Assembly (NCBI GenBank): GCA_937930275.1
Contig: CALGLM010000424.1
Span: 1 to 12,712, forward strand
Origin: an uncultured Ignavibacteria bacterium
GTDB lineage: Bacteria > Bacteroidota > Ignavibacteria > Ignavibacteriales > Melioribacteraceae
DNA: 12,712 nt
Reading direction: 5' to 3'
Positions 1 through 6,814 of this stretch are shown here, piece after piece. The position numbers were made by a program, and so were the translations under genes. The notes under the pieces are model-generated. The model made no database searches, was not told where the DNA came from, and saw nothing but the letters and a program-made list of their open reading frames with translations. How positions within the stretch are numbered: position 1 is the first letter of the stretch; the number at the start of each line of letters is the position of its first letter.

Positions 1-326
1 GAAGTCACTCCTCCTGCTGCTGCCGCTAATGAAGCATGTTCAAAATCATCTCTATGCTCATATCCCGGAGTATTAAAGTGAACATGAGTATCTAACGAAC
101 CATACATTACAAAATTATAATTACCTTCAATAACTTGATATTCCGAATATTCTCTGTTTGCAAAATTAGAAACAAATTCATTTTTCTTCTCAATTGAATC
201 TATCTCAGACCATTCAACTTCGGGAGAAATTGAAAAAATATTTTGTATTGTTTCGTTAAATACTATGTCAACTAATTTTAATTTGTTTTTTTCAGTATTT
301 AAAAATACATTTTTTAATACTTTCAT
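1..326 (-). CDS. Dihydroorotase/hydantoinase-like amidohydrolase, N-terminal part (cut by window edge)
   Basis: The first 108 codons are visible; the gene runs off the left edge. Residues 79-84 read DTHVHF, the metal-binding HxH (H81, H83) that opens the amidohydrolase barrel. It is followed by PGYEHRDDFEHAS and an AAAAGG segment, the pattern that in dihydroorotases, dihydropyrimidinases and allantoinases follows HxH (roughly PG, acidic pair, AA..GG.T). Enzymes of this group hydrolyse cyclic amide (C-N) bonds in a metal-dependent way in the cytoplasm. The leader before HxH is about 78 residues, longer than the roughly 50-60 usual in dihydroorotases, and looks unlike the standard small beta-sandwich start. 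The ATG at 326 lies 11 bases after the stop of the PLP enzyme, so the two are surely co-transcribed; only a weak SD (CGG) is visible. Substrate is unknown: a catabolic cyclic ureide or amide seems as likely as dihydroorotate. The family call is firm, the substrate open. Confidence 0.75.
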   Translation of the reverse strand, partial: MKVLKNVFLNTEKNKLKLVDIVFNETIQNIFSISPEVEWSEIDSIEKKNEFVSNFANREYSEYQVIEGNYNFVMYGSLDTHVHFNTPGYEHRDDFEHASLAAAAGGVT

Positions 327-337
327 CAAATAACCGA

Positions 338-1804
338 TTATATTGTTAAACCGACTTCTTTATTGAAACTATCGATCAGTTCATCCCACTTTTGTACCGA
401 ATTATAGCGAGTTTTCCAATAATCTTCGTTATACCATTGATCATTTAATTCTTCAGGAGTTTTGCCTTGCTGTTCTACCCAAGTAAAGTATTTTAAATTA
501 TGAACGGCTTTTTTGTCATAGTAACTTAATTCTTTAAAATGTTCTGTATTCTGATTCTTTAAAAACAAATTATAGTCTATTGCCGCTTGTTCAATAGTAT
601 ATTTTCCGTTCAATTCGTTCTGTTCGATAATTCGGCTTTGATACATATCCATTGAATCGGTAAATACTGTAAATATTACATCATTTTCATTGTATTCATA
701 ATATTTAGCCATTTTTATTGCCGAAAGCATATTAGAAATACTTGAAATTCCTAAGGCATGTAACTTATCAATTGTTTCAGAATTTATACCGAGTGTTTTT
801 AAATATTCTTTTCCTTTTTCTTCGTTAAATAAGCGCATTACTGCTAAAGGATGATTATCATCAATAGCAACAGCAGAATCCATATTTTTAACGTTATGAA
901 TCCATGGAATATGTTTATCGCCGATTCCTTCTATCCGATGAGCTCCAAAACCGTTGTATAAAATAGTAGGACACTGTAAAGCTTCTGAAACTAATAATTT
1001 AACATCTTTAAACTTTTCGAGTAAGTAGTCTCCGGCAGCAATTGTACCTGCCGAACCTGTTGCACTTACATATGCAGCTAATCTTTGACCCTCTTTTTTT
1101 ACTTTATTAAAAAGTTGTTCAATCTTTTTCCCGGTAACGGTATAGTGCCAAATTGAATTACCGAACTGATCAAACTGATTAAAAATATAGTACTCGTCAC
1201 TATTTGCTTCTAATTCATGACATTTATCATAAATTTCTTTAACGTTACTTTCACAACCTGTAGTAGCGTAAATTTCGGCACCCATACTTTTTAACCAATC
1301 AAATCTTTCCCGACTCATTTCTTCGGGTAAAATTGCAACAGCATGTACTGCTAAAAGTACCGAATTAAAAGCCCCGCCTCTGCAATAGTTACCGGTTGAA
1401 GGCCATACTGCTTTATGATACTCAGGATTAAATCTTCCTGTTACTAAATATGGTGCCAAGCAGCCGTATGTAGCTCCTACTTTGTGTGCCCCCGTAGGAA
1501 AAGTTGAACCGACTAATCCAATAACTCGAGCTTTTATTCCTGTAATTTCTTTCGGTATTTCAAGGTAGTTTATTTCTCCTATTCCGCCTGTATTAAGATC
1601 GTTTTGCCAATTTATTCTAAATAAATTTAACGGATGAGTTTCTTCTTTACCGATTTCTTTTAATTTTTCGATAATTCTGTTATCAATTGTTTCGGGATTC
1701 TGTAATTCACTAAATTTGGGTAATATTATTCCCTTTTCTCTACATCTTTTAATAGTATTTTTTAAGAATTCTTCGTTCTCAATTTCCCATTTCCAAGTAT
1801 TCAT
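338..1804 (-). CDS. PLP-dependent fold-type II enzyme (TrpB/lyase-like), substrate unknown
   Basis: A 488-residue protein of the tryptophan synthase beta / threonine synthase / cysteine synthase superfamily. Around residues 104-109 it reads TGAHKV, matching the TGAHK of TrpB, so K108 is the expected PLP Schiff-base lysine. STGNY (136-140) fits the loop that holds the substrate carboxylate, and GSAGTIAAGD (250-259) the glycine-rich loop that binds the PLP phosphate. Length is well above cysteine synthase (about 310) and YgeX diaminopropionate lyase (about 400); the extra length is in the N-terminal 85 residues and in a Trp/Tyr-rich C-terminal tail after about residue 400. A good SD (AGGTG, 4 bases upstream) supports the ATG. 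The amidohydrolase follows after 11 bases. From memory, relatives annotated only as 'PLP-dependent lyase/thiolase' sit near dihydropyrimidinase-like and YgeW/YgeY genes in purine- or selenium-linked catabolic clusters, but none of those genes is visible here. An amino-acid lyase or beta-replacement reaction is likely; the substrate cannot be named. Confidence 0.8.
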   Translation of the reverse strand: MNTWKWEIENEEFLKNTIKRCREKGIILPKFSELQNPETIDNRIIEKLKEIGKEETHPLNLFRINWQNDLNTGGIGEINYLEIPKEITGIKARVIGLVGSTFPTGAHKVGATYGCLAPYLVTGRFNPEYHKAVWPSTGNYCRGGAFNSVLLAVHAVAILPEEMSRERFDWLKSMGAEIYATTGCESNVKEIYDKCHELEANSDEYYIFNQFDQFGNSIWHYTVTGKKIEQLFNKVKKEGQRLAAYVSATGSAGTIAAGDYLLEKFKDVKLLVSEALQCPTILYNGFGAHRIEGIGDKHIPWIHNVKNMDSAVAIDDNHPLAVMRLFNEEKGKEYLKTLGINSETIDKLHALGISSISNMLSAIKMAKYYEYNENDVIFTVFTDSMDMYQSRIIEQNELNGKYTIEQAAIDYNLFLKNQNTEHFKELSYYDKKAVHNLKYFTWVEQQGKTPEELNDQWYNEDYWKTRYNSVQKWDELIDSFNKEVGLTI

Positions 1805-1873
1805 TTTTCACCTAAATAATATCAAAATATCTTATTAATATATCAATATTTGAATTAATAAAAAAATAAAAAA
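1805..1873 (-). promoter_or_regulatory. A/T-rich gap, candidate promoter of the PLP enzyme-amidohydrolase pair
   Basis: Only 7 of these 69 bases are G or C. Read on the minus strand, a T-rich run (two stretches of six to seven T) directly follows the NTPase stop. Then come TTGATA (1846-1841), TATTTTG (1829-1823, one base short of the Bacteroidota -7 consensus TAnnTTTG) and TATTAT (1821-1816), and finally the AGGTG ribosome site. No GC-rich stem precedes the T run, so a classical terminator is not supported. This is the longest gap on this strand in block A and so the likeliest promoter position, but motif matches in such sequence are cheap and spacings are imperfect. Confidence 0.25.
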
Positions 1874-2374
1874 TTAACAATTATTTAACACTTTAATAAT
1901 GCTTTGTGTATTATATTTTAAAATATTGGCTTCGTCTAAATTATAAATTGTTAAAAAATCATTATACAACCAATCTCTAACTATTATAATATAATTAAAC
2001 TTTTTATACCAATTTCCTTCTATCAAATATTTAATACTTTTATTTAATCCCAACCCGTTTTTCTCTAACAATCCCCATTCGTCAATAACAAAATAACTGT
2101 TACTTAAGCATTTAGTCGAGTCAATAATATATGTATTTAATAAATCAAATATATCCATTTTGAATAGGTAATTCCCTATTTCCAATACCTCAAATCCTTC
2201 ATCTGGTTCACATGTAAACTCTATTAAGTTACCTTTATTAAGGAATTTGATAAATCTTTTGGATTTATGTTTTAACTGAATAAATCCTTCAAATATTTTT
2301 GTCTTTTCAGATAACTCTAAAATAATGCTTGATTTACCCGAATTAATTTTATCGGTAAAAACTATTAATCCCAT
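1874..2374 (-). CDS. THEP1-like P-loop NTPase, partner of the adjacent membrane protein
   Basis: A 166-residue protein, matching the usual 170-190 of THEP1 / NTPase_1 nucleoside triphosphatases. It starts at once with a beta strand and a P-loop at residues 8-16 (DKINSGKSS), where the first Gly of GxxxxGK[ST] is Asp; the nucleotide-contacting G13-K14-S15 is kept. A Walker B-like strand at 94-100 (YFVIDEWG) followed by LLEKNGLGL matches the DEiGxxE...G pattern seen in THEP1 proteins. R133 in IVRDW could be the arginine common near the end of this fold. No membrane segment is visible. Its ATG follows the TAA of the membrane gene with no base between (GGAA-TAA-ATG), so translation is coupled and the products probably act together. 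The family assignment rests on motifs; an energising or regulatory role for the membrane protein is inferred from linkage only. Confidence 0.6.
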   Translation of the reverse strand: MGLIVFTDKINSGKSSIILELSEKTKIFEGFIQLKHKSKRFIKFLNKGNLIEFTCEPDEGFEVLEIGNYLFKMDIFDLLNTYIIDSTKCLSNSYFVIDEWGLLEKNGLGLNKSIKYLIEGNWYKKFNYIIIVRDWLYNDFLTIYNLDEANILKYNTQSIIKVLNNC

Positions 2375-3370
2375 TTATTCCAAAATAAAATTTACAATTA
2401 GTAATCTAACAAATAATATGTATTTCATAAATCCGGATTTCGTCTTAACTTTTTCCCAAATATAATTACTTAAACTTTTAATTGAACTGAAACTATCGAT
2501 AATATCATTAACTTCTTGTTTATATAAGTTTTGTTGTCTTGATAAAAAGGATTTAGCCAGCTTTGTTAGCAAGGGTGTAATTATAAATGCCCAAATAATA
2601 AAAATTGAAAAAAACCTTATCACAAGTAAAAGGTAGTTTATAAACTTTCCTTCCGGTTTTATAAAGTATGAAGCTCCTATTATCAATAGAATTATAAAAG
2701 TAGAAAGTATTCTTTTATATTTTTTCTTTGGTTTTTTCTTTAAGTTCTCAAAAAGGTTTGAATTATCATTATAATTTTCTAAATCTATACGCTTTTCATG
2801 TCTTAAATCTTCCATTATTTTTATTGATAAAATACTAAATAAAATGCCGGATAAAATATGTAAAAGAACATATAAAGAAATAATGATAAAACTTAAACTG
2901 TAATTAAAGCTATTTAAGCCAAATTGTTTTACAATAAAAATTGTATAAGAATCAATAGCTTCCCAAAGTGAACTACCTAAAAGCACTTGTATAAAAATTA
3001 ATTTTTGTGAAGAAAAAACAATCATTGATGAAATTGCAAACCCAAATACTCTTAAATATTTGTTATATGTTAGAATTGAAAATACATAACATAACAAACC
3101 CTGAATGGTCACTGATAAGAATGCGTTAAAAGGTGTATAGGGACTAATCACAAACTTTATTATTAAAACAATAATAGTACCTTTAATAATACTGCTTTTA
3201 TTTTCATTATTATATGATAAAAGACTTAAAAAAATTATAGCAAGTCCGCCGACTAATAAACCGGTAACGGGAATTTTAAATAAATGTAAAAATCCCCCCA
3301 AAATTGATTCACTAAAAGCCCACAAACCGATAATTCTATTTTCATTATATTTATTATTTATCGTTTTCAA
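2375..3370 (-). CDS. Multi-pass membrane protein, possibly ECF-type transporter core with extra C-terminal module
   Basis: A 331-residue integral membrane protein. Hydrophobic segments lie near 33-52, 60-77, 82-101, 107-130, 157-184, 221-237 and 243-268. The first half (about 1-190), with glycine-containing helices and short polar turns (ESILGGFLH, KIPVTGLLVGG, SPYTPFNAFL), resembles small substrate-binding S components of energy-coupling factor (ECF) transporters; this is an impression, not a proven homology. A cytoplasmic-looking linker follows (about 186-220, ending in the lysine-rich KKKPKKKYKR), then two helices and a long amphipathic tail (270-316) that could contact the NTPase encoded next. 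The start is TTG: AAGGA lies 5 bases upstream, and no in-frame ATG exists near it. The gene diverges from the glycosyltransferase with only 36 bases between. The transported substrate is unknown, and no ABC-type EcfA ATPase is present in the window. Confidence 0.5.
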   Translation of the reverse strand: MKTINNKYNENRIIGLWAFSESILGGFLHLFKIPVTGLLVGGLAIIFLSLLSYNNENKSSIIKGTIIVLIIKFVISPYTPFNAFLSVTIQGLLCYVFSILTYNKYLRVFGFAISSMIVFSSQKLIFIQVLLGSSLWEAIDSYTIFIVKQFGLNSFNYSLSFIIISLYVLLHILSGILFSILSIKIMEDLRHEKRIDLENYNDNSNLFENLKKKPKKKYKRILSTFIILLIIGASYFIKPEGKFINYLLLVIRFFSIFIIWAFIITPLLTKLAKSFLSRQQNLYKQEVNDIIDSFSSIKSLSNYIWEKVKTKSGFMKYILFVRLLIVNFILE

Positions 3371-3375
3371 AAAAA

Positions 3376-3380
3376 TCCTT
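3376..3380 (-). promoter_or_regulatory. Shine-Dalgarno site fixing a TTG start
   Basis: AAGGA on the minus strand, 5 bases before the TTG at 3370-3368. It decides the start of the membrane protein: the only ATG nearby is out of frame. Confidence 0.7.
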
Positions 3381-3406
3381 ATTATTGTTCTTTTAATTTA
3401 AATATT

Positions 3407-4477
3407 ATGATTATAATTTACTTTGTATTAATTCTATATGCAATTCTAAGTGTTTTATTGCTCTTTTTTGTAAAACAGCATAAAACTAATGGAAATAACA
3501 ACTATTATAATAAGTTTTCAGTTGTAATTGCCTCAAAAAATGAGGGCTTAAATATAAAGAATCTTATTGATTCATTAAAGAAAATTTACTACAAAAAGGA
3601 ATATTTTGAAATAATTTTTATCGATGATGACTCAACGGACAATACCAAATTTCTGATTCAACAAGAACTAAACGATTTTGAAAATGCAAAATATATATTA
3701 GCACAATATAAAAAGTATAAAGGCAAAAAAGGGGCAATTGACTTAGGAATTAACGCTGCTAAAAATGATTATATAGTGGTTACTGATTCTGATTGTATAG
3801 TTAACCCAGATTGGTTGCTTTCATTAAACAATTGCATAAATAATGGTAATGAATTTATAATAGGACTTTCGCCATTTTACCAAAATAAGGGATTCGTAAA
3901 TTTATTATCTTGTTTTGAAAACTTAAGAACAGTATTAATCACTATTTTTTCGACTAAAATTAAATTACCATATACTGCTACAGCAAGAAATATTTGTTTT
4001 AAAAAAGCTTTTTATAACGAAATTAACGGTTTTGAAAATTTACAAAATACATTAAGCGGTGATGATGATTTACTTCTAAGAGAAGCTATTAAGAAAAAAA
4101 TAAAAATCGAGATATTAACAGATACCGAGTCGTTTGTCTTTAGCAATACAAAAATTACCGTTAAAGATTATTTAAACCAAAAATTTAGGCATACAAGTAC
4201 TTCATATCACTATTCGATTAAGCAGTCATTATTCCCGAGTATTTGGCATATTAGTAATTCCGTATTATTTTTATCACCTGTTCTGTTTTTTCTTACTTCG
4301 TATAGCGTTATTCCTTTTTTTGTTAAATTAATATTTGATATATTTGTAATTTTACTTAAGCAAAAAACATTTAATTATAAATTTGGAATATTTGAAATTA
4401 TCGTTTTTCAAATTGTTTATGAATTCTTGATAATATTTAAATTTCCTGTTTCATATTTTTATAAAAAGAGATGGTGA
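3407..4477 (+). CDS. Membrane-anchored family 2 glycosyltransferase
   Basis: A 356-residue GT-A fold glycosyltransferase that transfers a sugar from a nucleotide-sugar donor, probably at the inner face of the cytoplasmic membrane. An N-terminal membrane segment (2-22) leads into the GT2 domain: SVVIASKNEG at 38-47, acidic IDDDSTD at 72-78 (nucleotide binding), metal-binding TDSD at 126-129, and GDDD at 218-221 in the place of the catalytic base. A C-terminal QKFRH (258-262) stands where processive and polymerising relatives carry QxxRW; the Trp is missing. Two or three more membrane helices (about 283-297, 300-317, 325-348) end the protein. Acceptor and donor cannot be told; a glycolipid or surface polysaccharide is usual for such proteins. 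No SD precedes the ATG. It heads the salvage run, its TGA only 2 bases from the cdd start, without an evident functional link. Confidence 0.85.
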   Translation: MIIIYFVLILYAILSVLLLFFVKQHKTNGNNNYYNKFSVVIASKNEGLNIKNLIDSLKKIYYKKEYFEIIFIDDDSTDNTKFLIQQELNDFENAKYILAQYKKYKGKKGAIDLGINAAKNDYIVVTDSDCIVNPDWLLSLNNCINNGNEFIIGLSPFYQNKGFVNLLSCFENLRTVLITIFSTKIKLPYTATARNICFKKAFYNEINGFENLQNTLSGDDDLLLREAIKKKIKIEILTDTESFVFSNTKITVKDYLNQKFRHTSTSYHYSIKQSLFPSIWHISNSVLFLSPVLFFLTSYSVIPFFVKLIFDIFVILLKQKTFNYKFGIFEIIVFQIVYEFLIIFKFPVSYFYKKRW

Positions 4478-4479
4478 TT

Positions 4480-4875
4480 ATGAATTATAACGAATTAGCT
4501 AAAAAAGCTGTAGATGCAAAGGAAAAATCATTCGCAAATTTCTCAAATTTTCATGTTGGTGCGGCTTTATTAACTGAGAATGATGAATTATATTTGGGTG
4601 CAAATATAGAAAATTCATCGTATAGTTTAACTATTTGTGCAGAAAGAACGGCTGTATTTCAGGCAGTTTTAGACGGACACAGAAAATTTAAAGCAGTTGC
4701 AATAGCAAGTGATTTTGAAGATTATTGCCCACCTTGCGGTGCTTGTAGGCAAGTTTTAATGGATTTATGCGGTAAAGATTTGGATGTTGTAATGGTTAAT
4801 AAAAAAGATGAGATACTCGTCCACAAATTAGCCGAGTTACTCCCTTTAGGATTTAATGAGGATTATTTAAAGTAA
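4480..4875 (+). CDS. cdd: Cytidine deaminase
   Basis: A 131-residue zinc enzyme that deaminates cytidine and deoxycytidine to uridine and deoxyuridine; the length is that of the small homotetrameric class (B. subtilis Cdd, about 136). CAE at 53-55 gives a zinc cysteine and the proton-shuttling E55; PCGAC at 85-89 gives the other two zinc cysteines (C86, C89). NIEN at 42-45 holds the ribose-binding Asn and Glu. I chose the ATG at 4480 because the product then begins MNYNEL, colinear with the MNRQEL start of the B. subtilis enzyme. An in-frame ATG at 4471 would overlap the glycosyltransferase stop and add three residues. The TAA is one base before the tdk start. The product deoxyuridine is a substrate of the thymidine kinase next door, which fits a pyrimidine salvage operon. 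Confidence 0.97.
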   Translation: MNYNELAKKAVDAKEKSFANFSNFHVGAALLTENDELYLGANIENSSYSLTICAERTAVFQAVLDGHRKFKAVAIASDFEDYCPPCGACRQVLMDLCGKDLDVVMVNKKDEILVHKLAELLPLGFNEDYLK

Positions 4876-4876
4876 T

Positions 4877-5449
4877 ATGATTATACATTCACCGCATATA
4901 GCTCCTAAGGATATTGGTTGGATAGAGGTGATAGCAGGCTGCATGTTTAGCGGAAAAACAGAGGAATTGATTAGAAGACTAAAACGTGCTCAAATTGCAA
5001 AATTAAACGTAAAAATATTTAAACCTCATATTGATACAAGATATTCTTCAGAAGAAATTGTTTCACATTCTTCATTATCTTTACCATCGGTTCTTGTAAA
5101 AGATGTAAAAGAAATTTTAGATAAATGCGAAGACGCTCAAGTTATAGGGATTGATGAAGCTCAGTTTTTTTCAAATGACATATTAGAAGTATGTGAATCA
5201 TTGGCAAATGATGGTAAACGAGTAATTGTTGCCGGATTAGACCAAGATTACAAAGGTATCCCTTTTGAACCCATGCCTCAGCTTTTGGCAATTGCTGAGT
5301 ATATTACTAAAACATTAGCAATTTGTGTAGTGTGCGGTAACCCGGCGGATAGAACTCAGAGAATTGTACATTCAACCGAGAGGGTTTTAGTTGGGGCTTC
5401 AAATCAATATGAAGCAAGATGTAGAAAATGTCATTACATACCTGAATAG
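4877..5449 (+). CDS. tdk: Thymidine kinase (type II, zinc-containing)
   Basis: A 190-residue enzyme that phosphorylates thymidine and deoxyuridine with ATP, giving dTMP or dUMP in the salvage route. The P-loop is GCMFSGKT at 21-28. DEAQF at 93-97 combines the Walker B Asp with the catalytic base E94. The zinc-binding lasso cysteines are C150 and C153 (CVVC) and C182 and C185 (CRKC), all four present, as in type II TdK. The length is standard (about 190-205). The gene begins one base after the cdd stop; an upstream GAGGA (4858-4862) is 14 bases away, so translation probably depends on re-initiation after cdd. Confidence 0.97.
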   Translation: MIIHSPHIAPKDIGWIEVIAGCMFSGKTEELIRRLKRAQIAKLNVKIFKPHIDTRYSSEEIVSHSSLSLPSVLVKDVKEILDKCEDAQVIGIDEAQFFSNDILEVCESLANDGKRVIVAGLDQDYKGIPFEPMPQLLAIAEYITKTLAICVVCGNPADRTQRIVHSTERVLVGASNQYEARCRKCHYIPE

Positions 5450-5460
5450 GAAATATATTT

Positions 5461-6813
5461 ATGGATTTAATTTCTTTAGTTAGAGGCATTATCGGAATTG
5501 TTGTTTTATTAGGTATTGCATTTTTATTTTCAAATAATAGGAAAAGCATTAATTGGAAACTTGTAGGAAGCGGTTTAGTATTACAAATAGTTTTTGCAAT
5601 ACTAATTGTAAAAGGAGATGCTTTAGGTAGTTTCTTTTCTCCGCTTGCATACCCTCTTTATTTTTTTAAATGGCTGAGCGGATTATTTGTTTTACTTCTA
5701 AATTTCACTTCCGAAGGGGCAAATTTTGTGTTTGGTAATCTGGCTAAATCTCCTGGTTCCAAAGATTCGTTGGGTATGTTCTTTGCATTTCAAGTTTTAC
5801 CTACAATAATATTTTTTGCAAGTTTAACTTCTATTCTGTATTACTTAGGAATAATGCAAAAAGTGATTAAGGGTATGGCATGGGTAATGCAAAAAGTTAT
5901 GGGTACAAGCGGTGCCGAATCATTATCTTGTACAGCAAATATTTTTGTAGGTCAAACAGAGGCTCCTTTACTTATTAAGCCATTTATTAAATCAATGACT
6001 AACTCCGAGTTGCTAACTATTATGGTTGGTGGTATGGCAACAATTGCAGGTGGGGTTATGGCTGCATATATTCAAATATTAGGACATTCTTATGCAGAAC
6101 TACATAACGTTCCGCTACAACAAGCACAATTGATGTTTGCTACTCACCTACTGGGTGCAAGTTTTATGGCTGCACCGGCAGCATTGTTGATCTCCAAAGT
6201 TTTATATCCTGAAGTAGATGATCCTGTCACTAAGGGTACAGTTAAACTCGAAATTGAAAAAAACTCGTCAAATATAATAGAAGCTGCCGCTGCAGGAGCC
6301 GGTGACGGCGTTCAGTTAGCAATTAATGTTGCAGGAATGCTAATCGCATTTATTGCTTTAATAGCATTAGTAAATTATATGTTACAGGGTGCAGGATATT
6401 ATATGGGGATTAATTCTATTTTAATCAAAAATTTTGGTCAACCTTTAAACTTACAACTACTTTTAGGATTTCTTTTTCAGGCGGTTGCGTTTGCAATCGG
6501 TGTTCCCACTGATTCTATACTTCAATTCGGAAGCCTTTTCGGAACAAAAATTGTTTTAAATGAATTTGTTGCATATGTTGATATGGGTGCAATGATAACA
6601 AATAAAACAATTATAAATGAAAAAGCTATTTATATGGCGACCTACGCTTTATGTGGTTTTGCAAATTTCAGCTCAATTGCTATTCAAATAGGAGGACTTG
6701 CACCTATGGCTCCTGAAAGGAGAAGTGATATTGCAAAATTAGGTCTTAAGGCAGTTTTAGGTGGCTCTTTAGCAACTTTAATGACAGCAACTTTAGCAGG
6801 AGTATTATTTTAG
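5461..6813 (+). CDS. nupC: Concentrative nucleoside transporter, NupC/CNT family
   Basis: A 450-residue inner-membrane symporter that takes up nucleosides with a sodium or proton gradient. CNT hallmarks are complete: GAESL with ANIFVGQTEAPL at about 151-170, where G164-Q165-T166-E167 form the first re-entrant nucleobase-binding hairpin, and the family signature GxKxxxNEFVAY at 361-372. GFANFSSIAIQIGG (399-412) forms the second half of the substrate site. Hydrophobic helices cover the whole length. Length is within the 400-450 range of bacterial and short animal CNTs. The SD AGGAAA overlaps the tdk stop, 7-8 bases before the ATG. The 11-base gap to tdk and 1-base gap to the phosphorylase place it in the salvage operon. 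Whether it is pyrimidine-specific (NupC-like) or broad cannot be read from sequence alone. Confidence 0.95.
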   Translation: MDLISLVRGIIGIVVLLGIAFLFSNNRKSINWKLVGSGLVLQIVFAILIVKGDALGSFFSPLAYPLYFFKWLSGLFVLLLNFTSEGANFVFGNLAKSPGSKDSLGMFFAFQVLPTIIFFASLTSILYYLGIMQKVIKGMAWVMQKVMGTSGAESLSCTANIFVGQTEAPLLIKPFIKSMTNSELLTIMVGGMATIAGGVMAAYIQILGHSYAELHNVPLQQAQLMFATHLLGASFMAAPAALLISKVLYPEVDDPVTKGTVKLEIEKNSSNIIEAAAAGAGDGVQLAINVAGMLIAFIALIALVNYMLQGAGYYMGINSILIKNFGQPLNLQLLLGFLFQAVAFAIGVPTDSILQFGSLFGTKIVLNEFVAYVDMGAMITNKTIINEKAIYMATYALCGFANFSSIAIQIGGLAPMAPERRSDIAKLGLKAVLGGSLATLMTATLAGVLF

Positions 6814-6814
6814 C

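Noticed and set aside
1845..1880. Rho-independent terminator after the NTPase gene
   Set aside because: There is a T-rich run on the minus strand, but the preceding sequence is nearly all A/T and offers no stable stem.
4471..4479. Upstream ATG for cytidine deaminase, adding MVI
   Set aside because: It lies within the glycosyltransferase stop region with no spacing to an SD, and the product from 4480 aligns with known Cdd N-termini.
5307..5549. An 80-codon open frame on the minus strand over tdk and nupC
   Set aside because: It lies antisense to two well-supported genes, has no recognisable domain, and its composition is that of a reverse-frame shadow.
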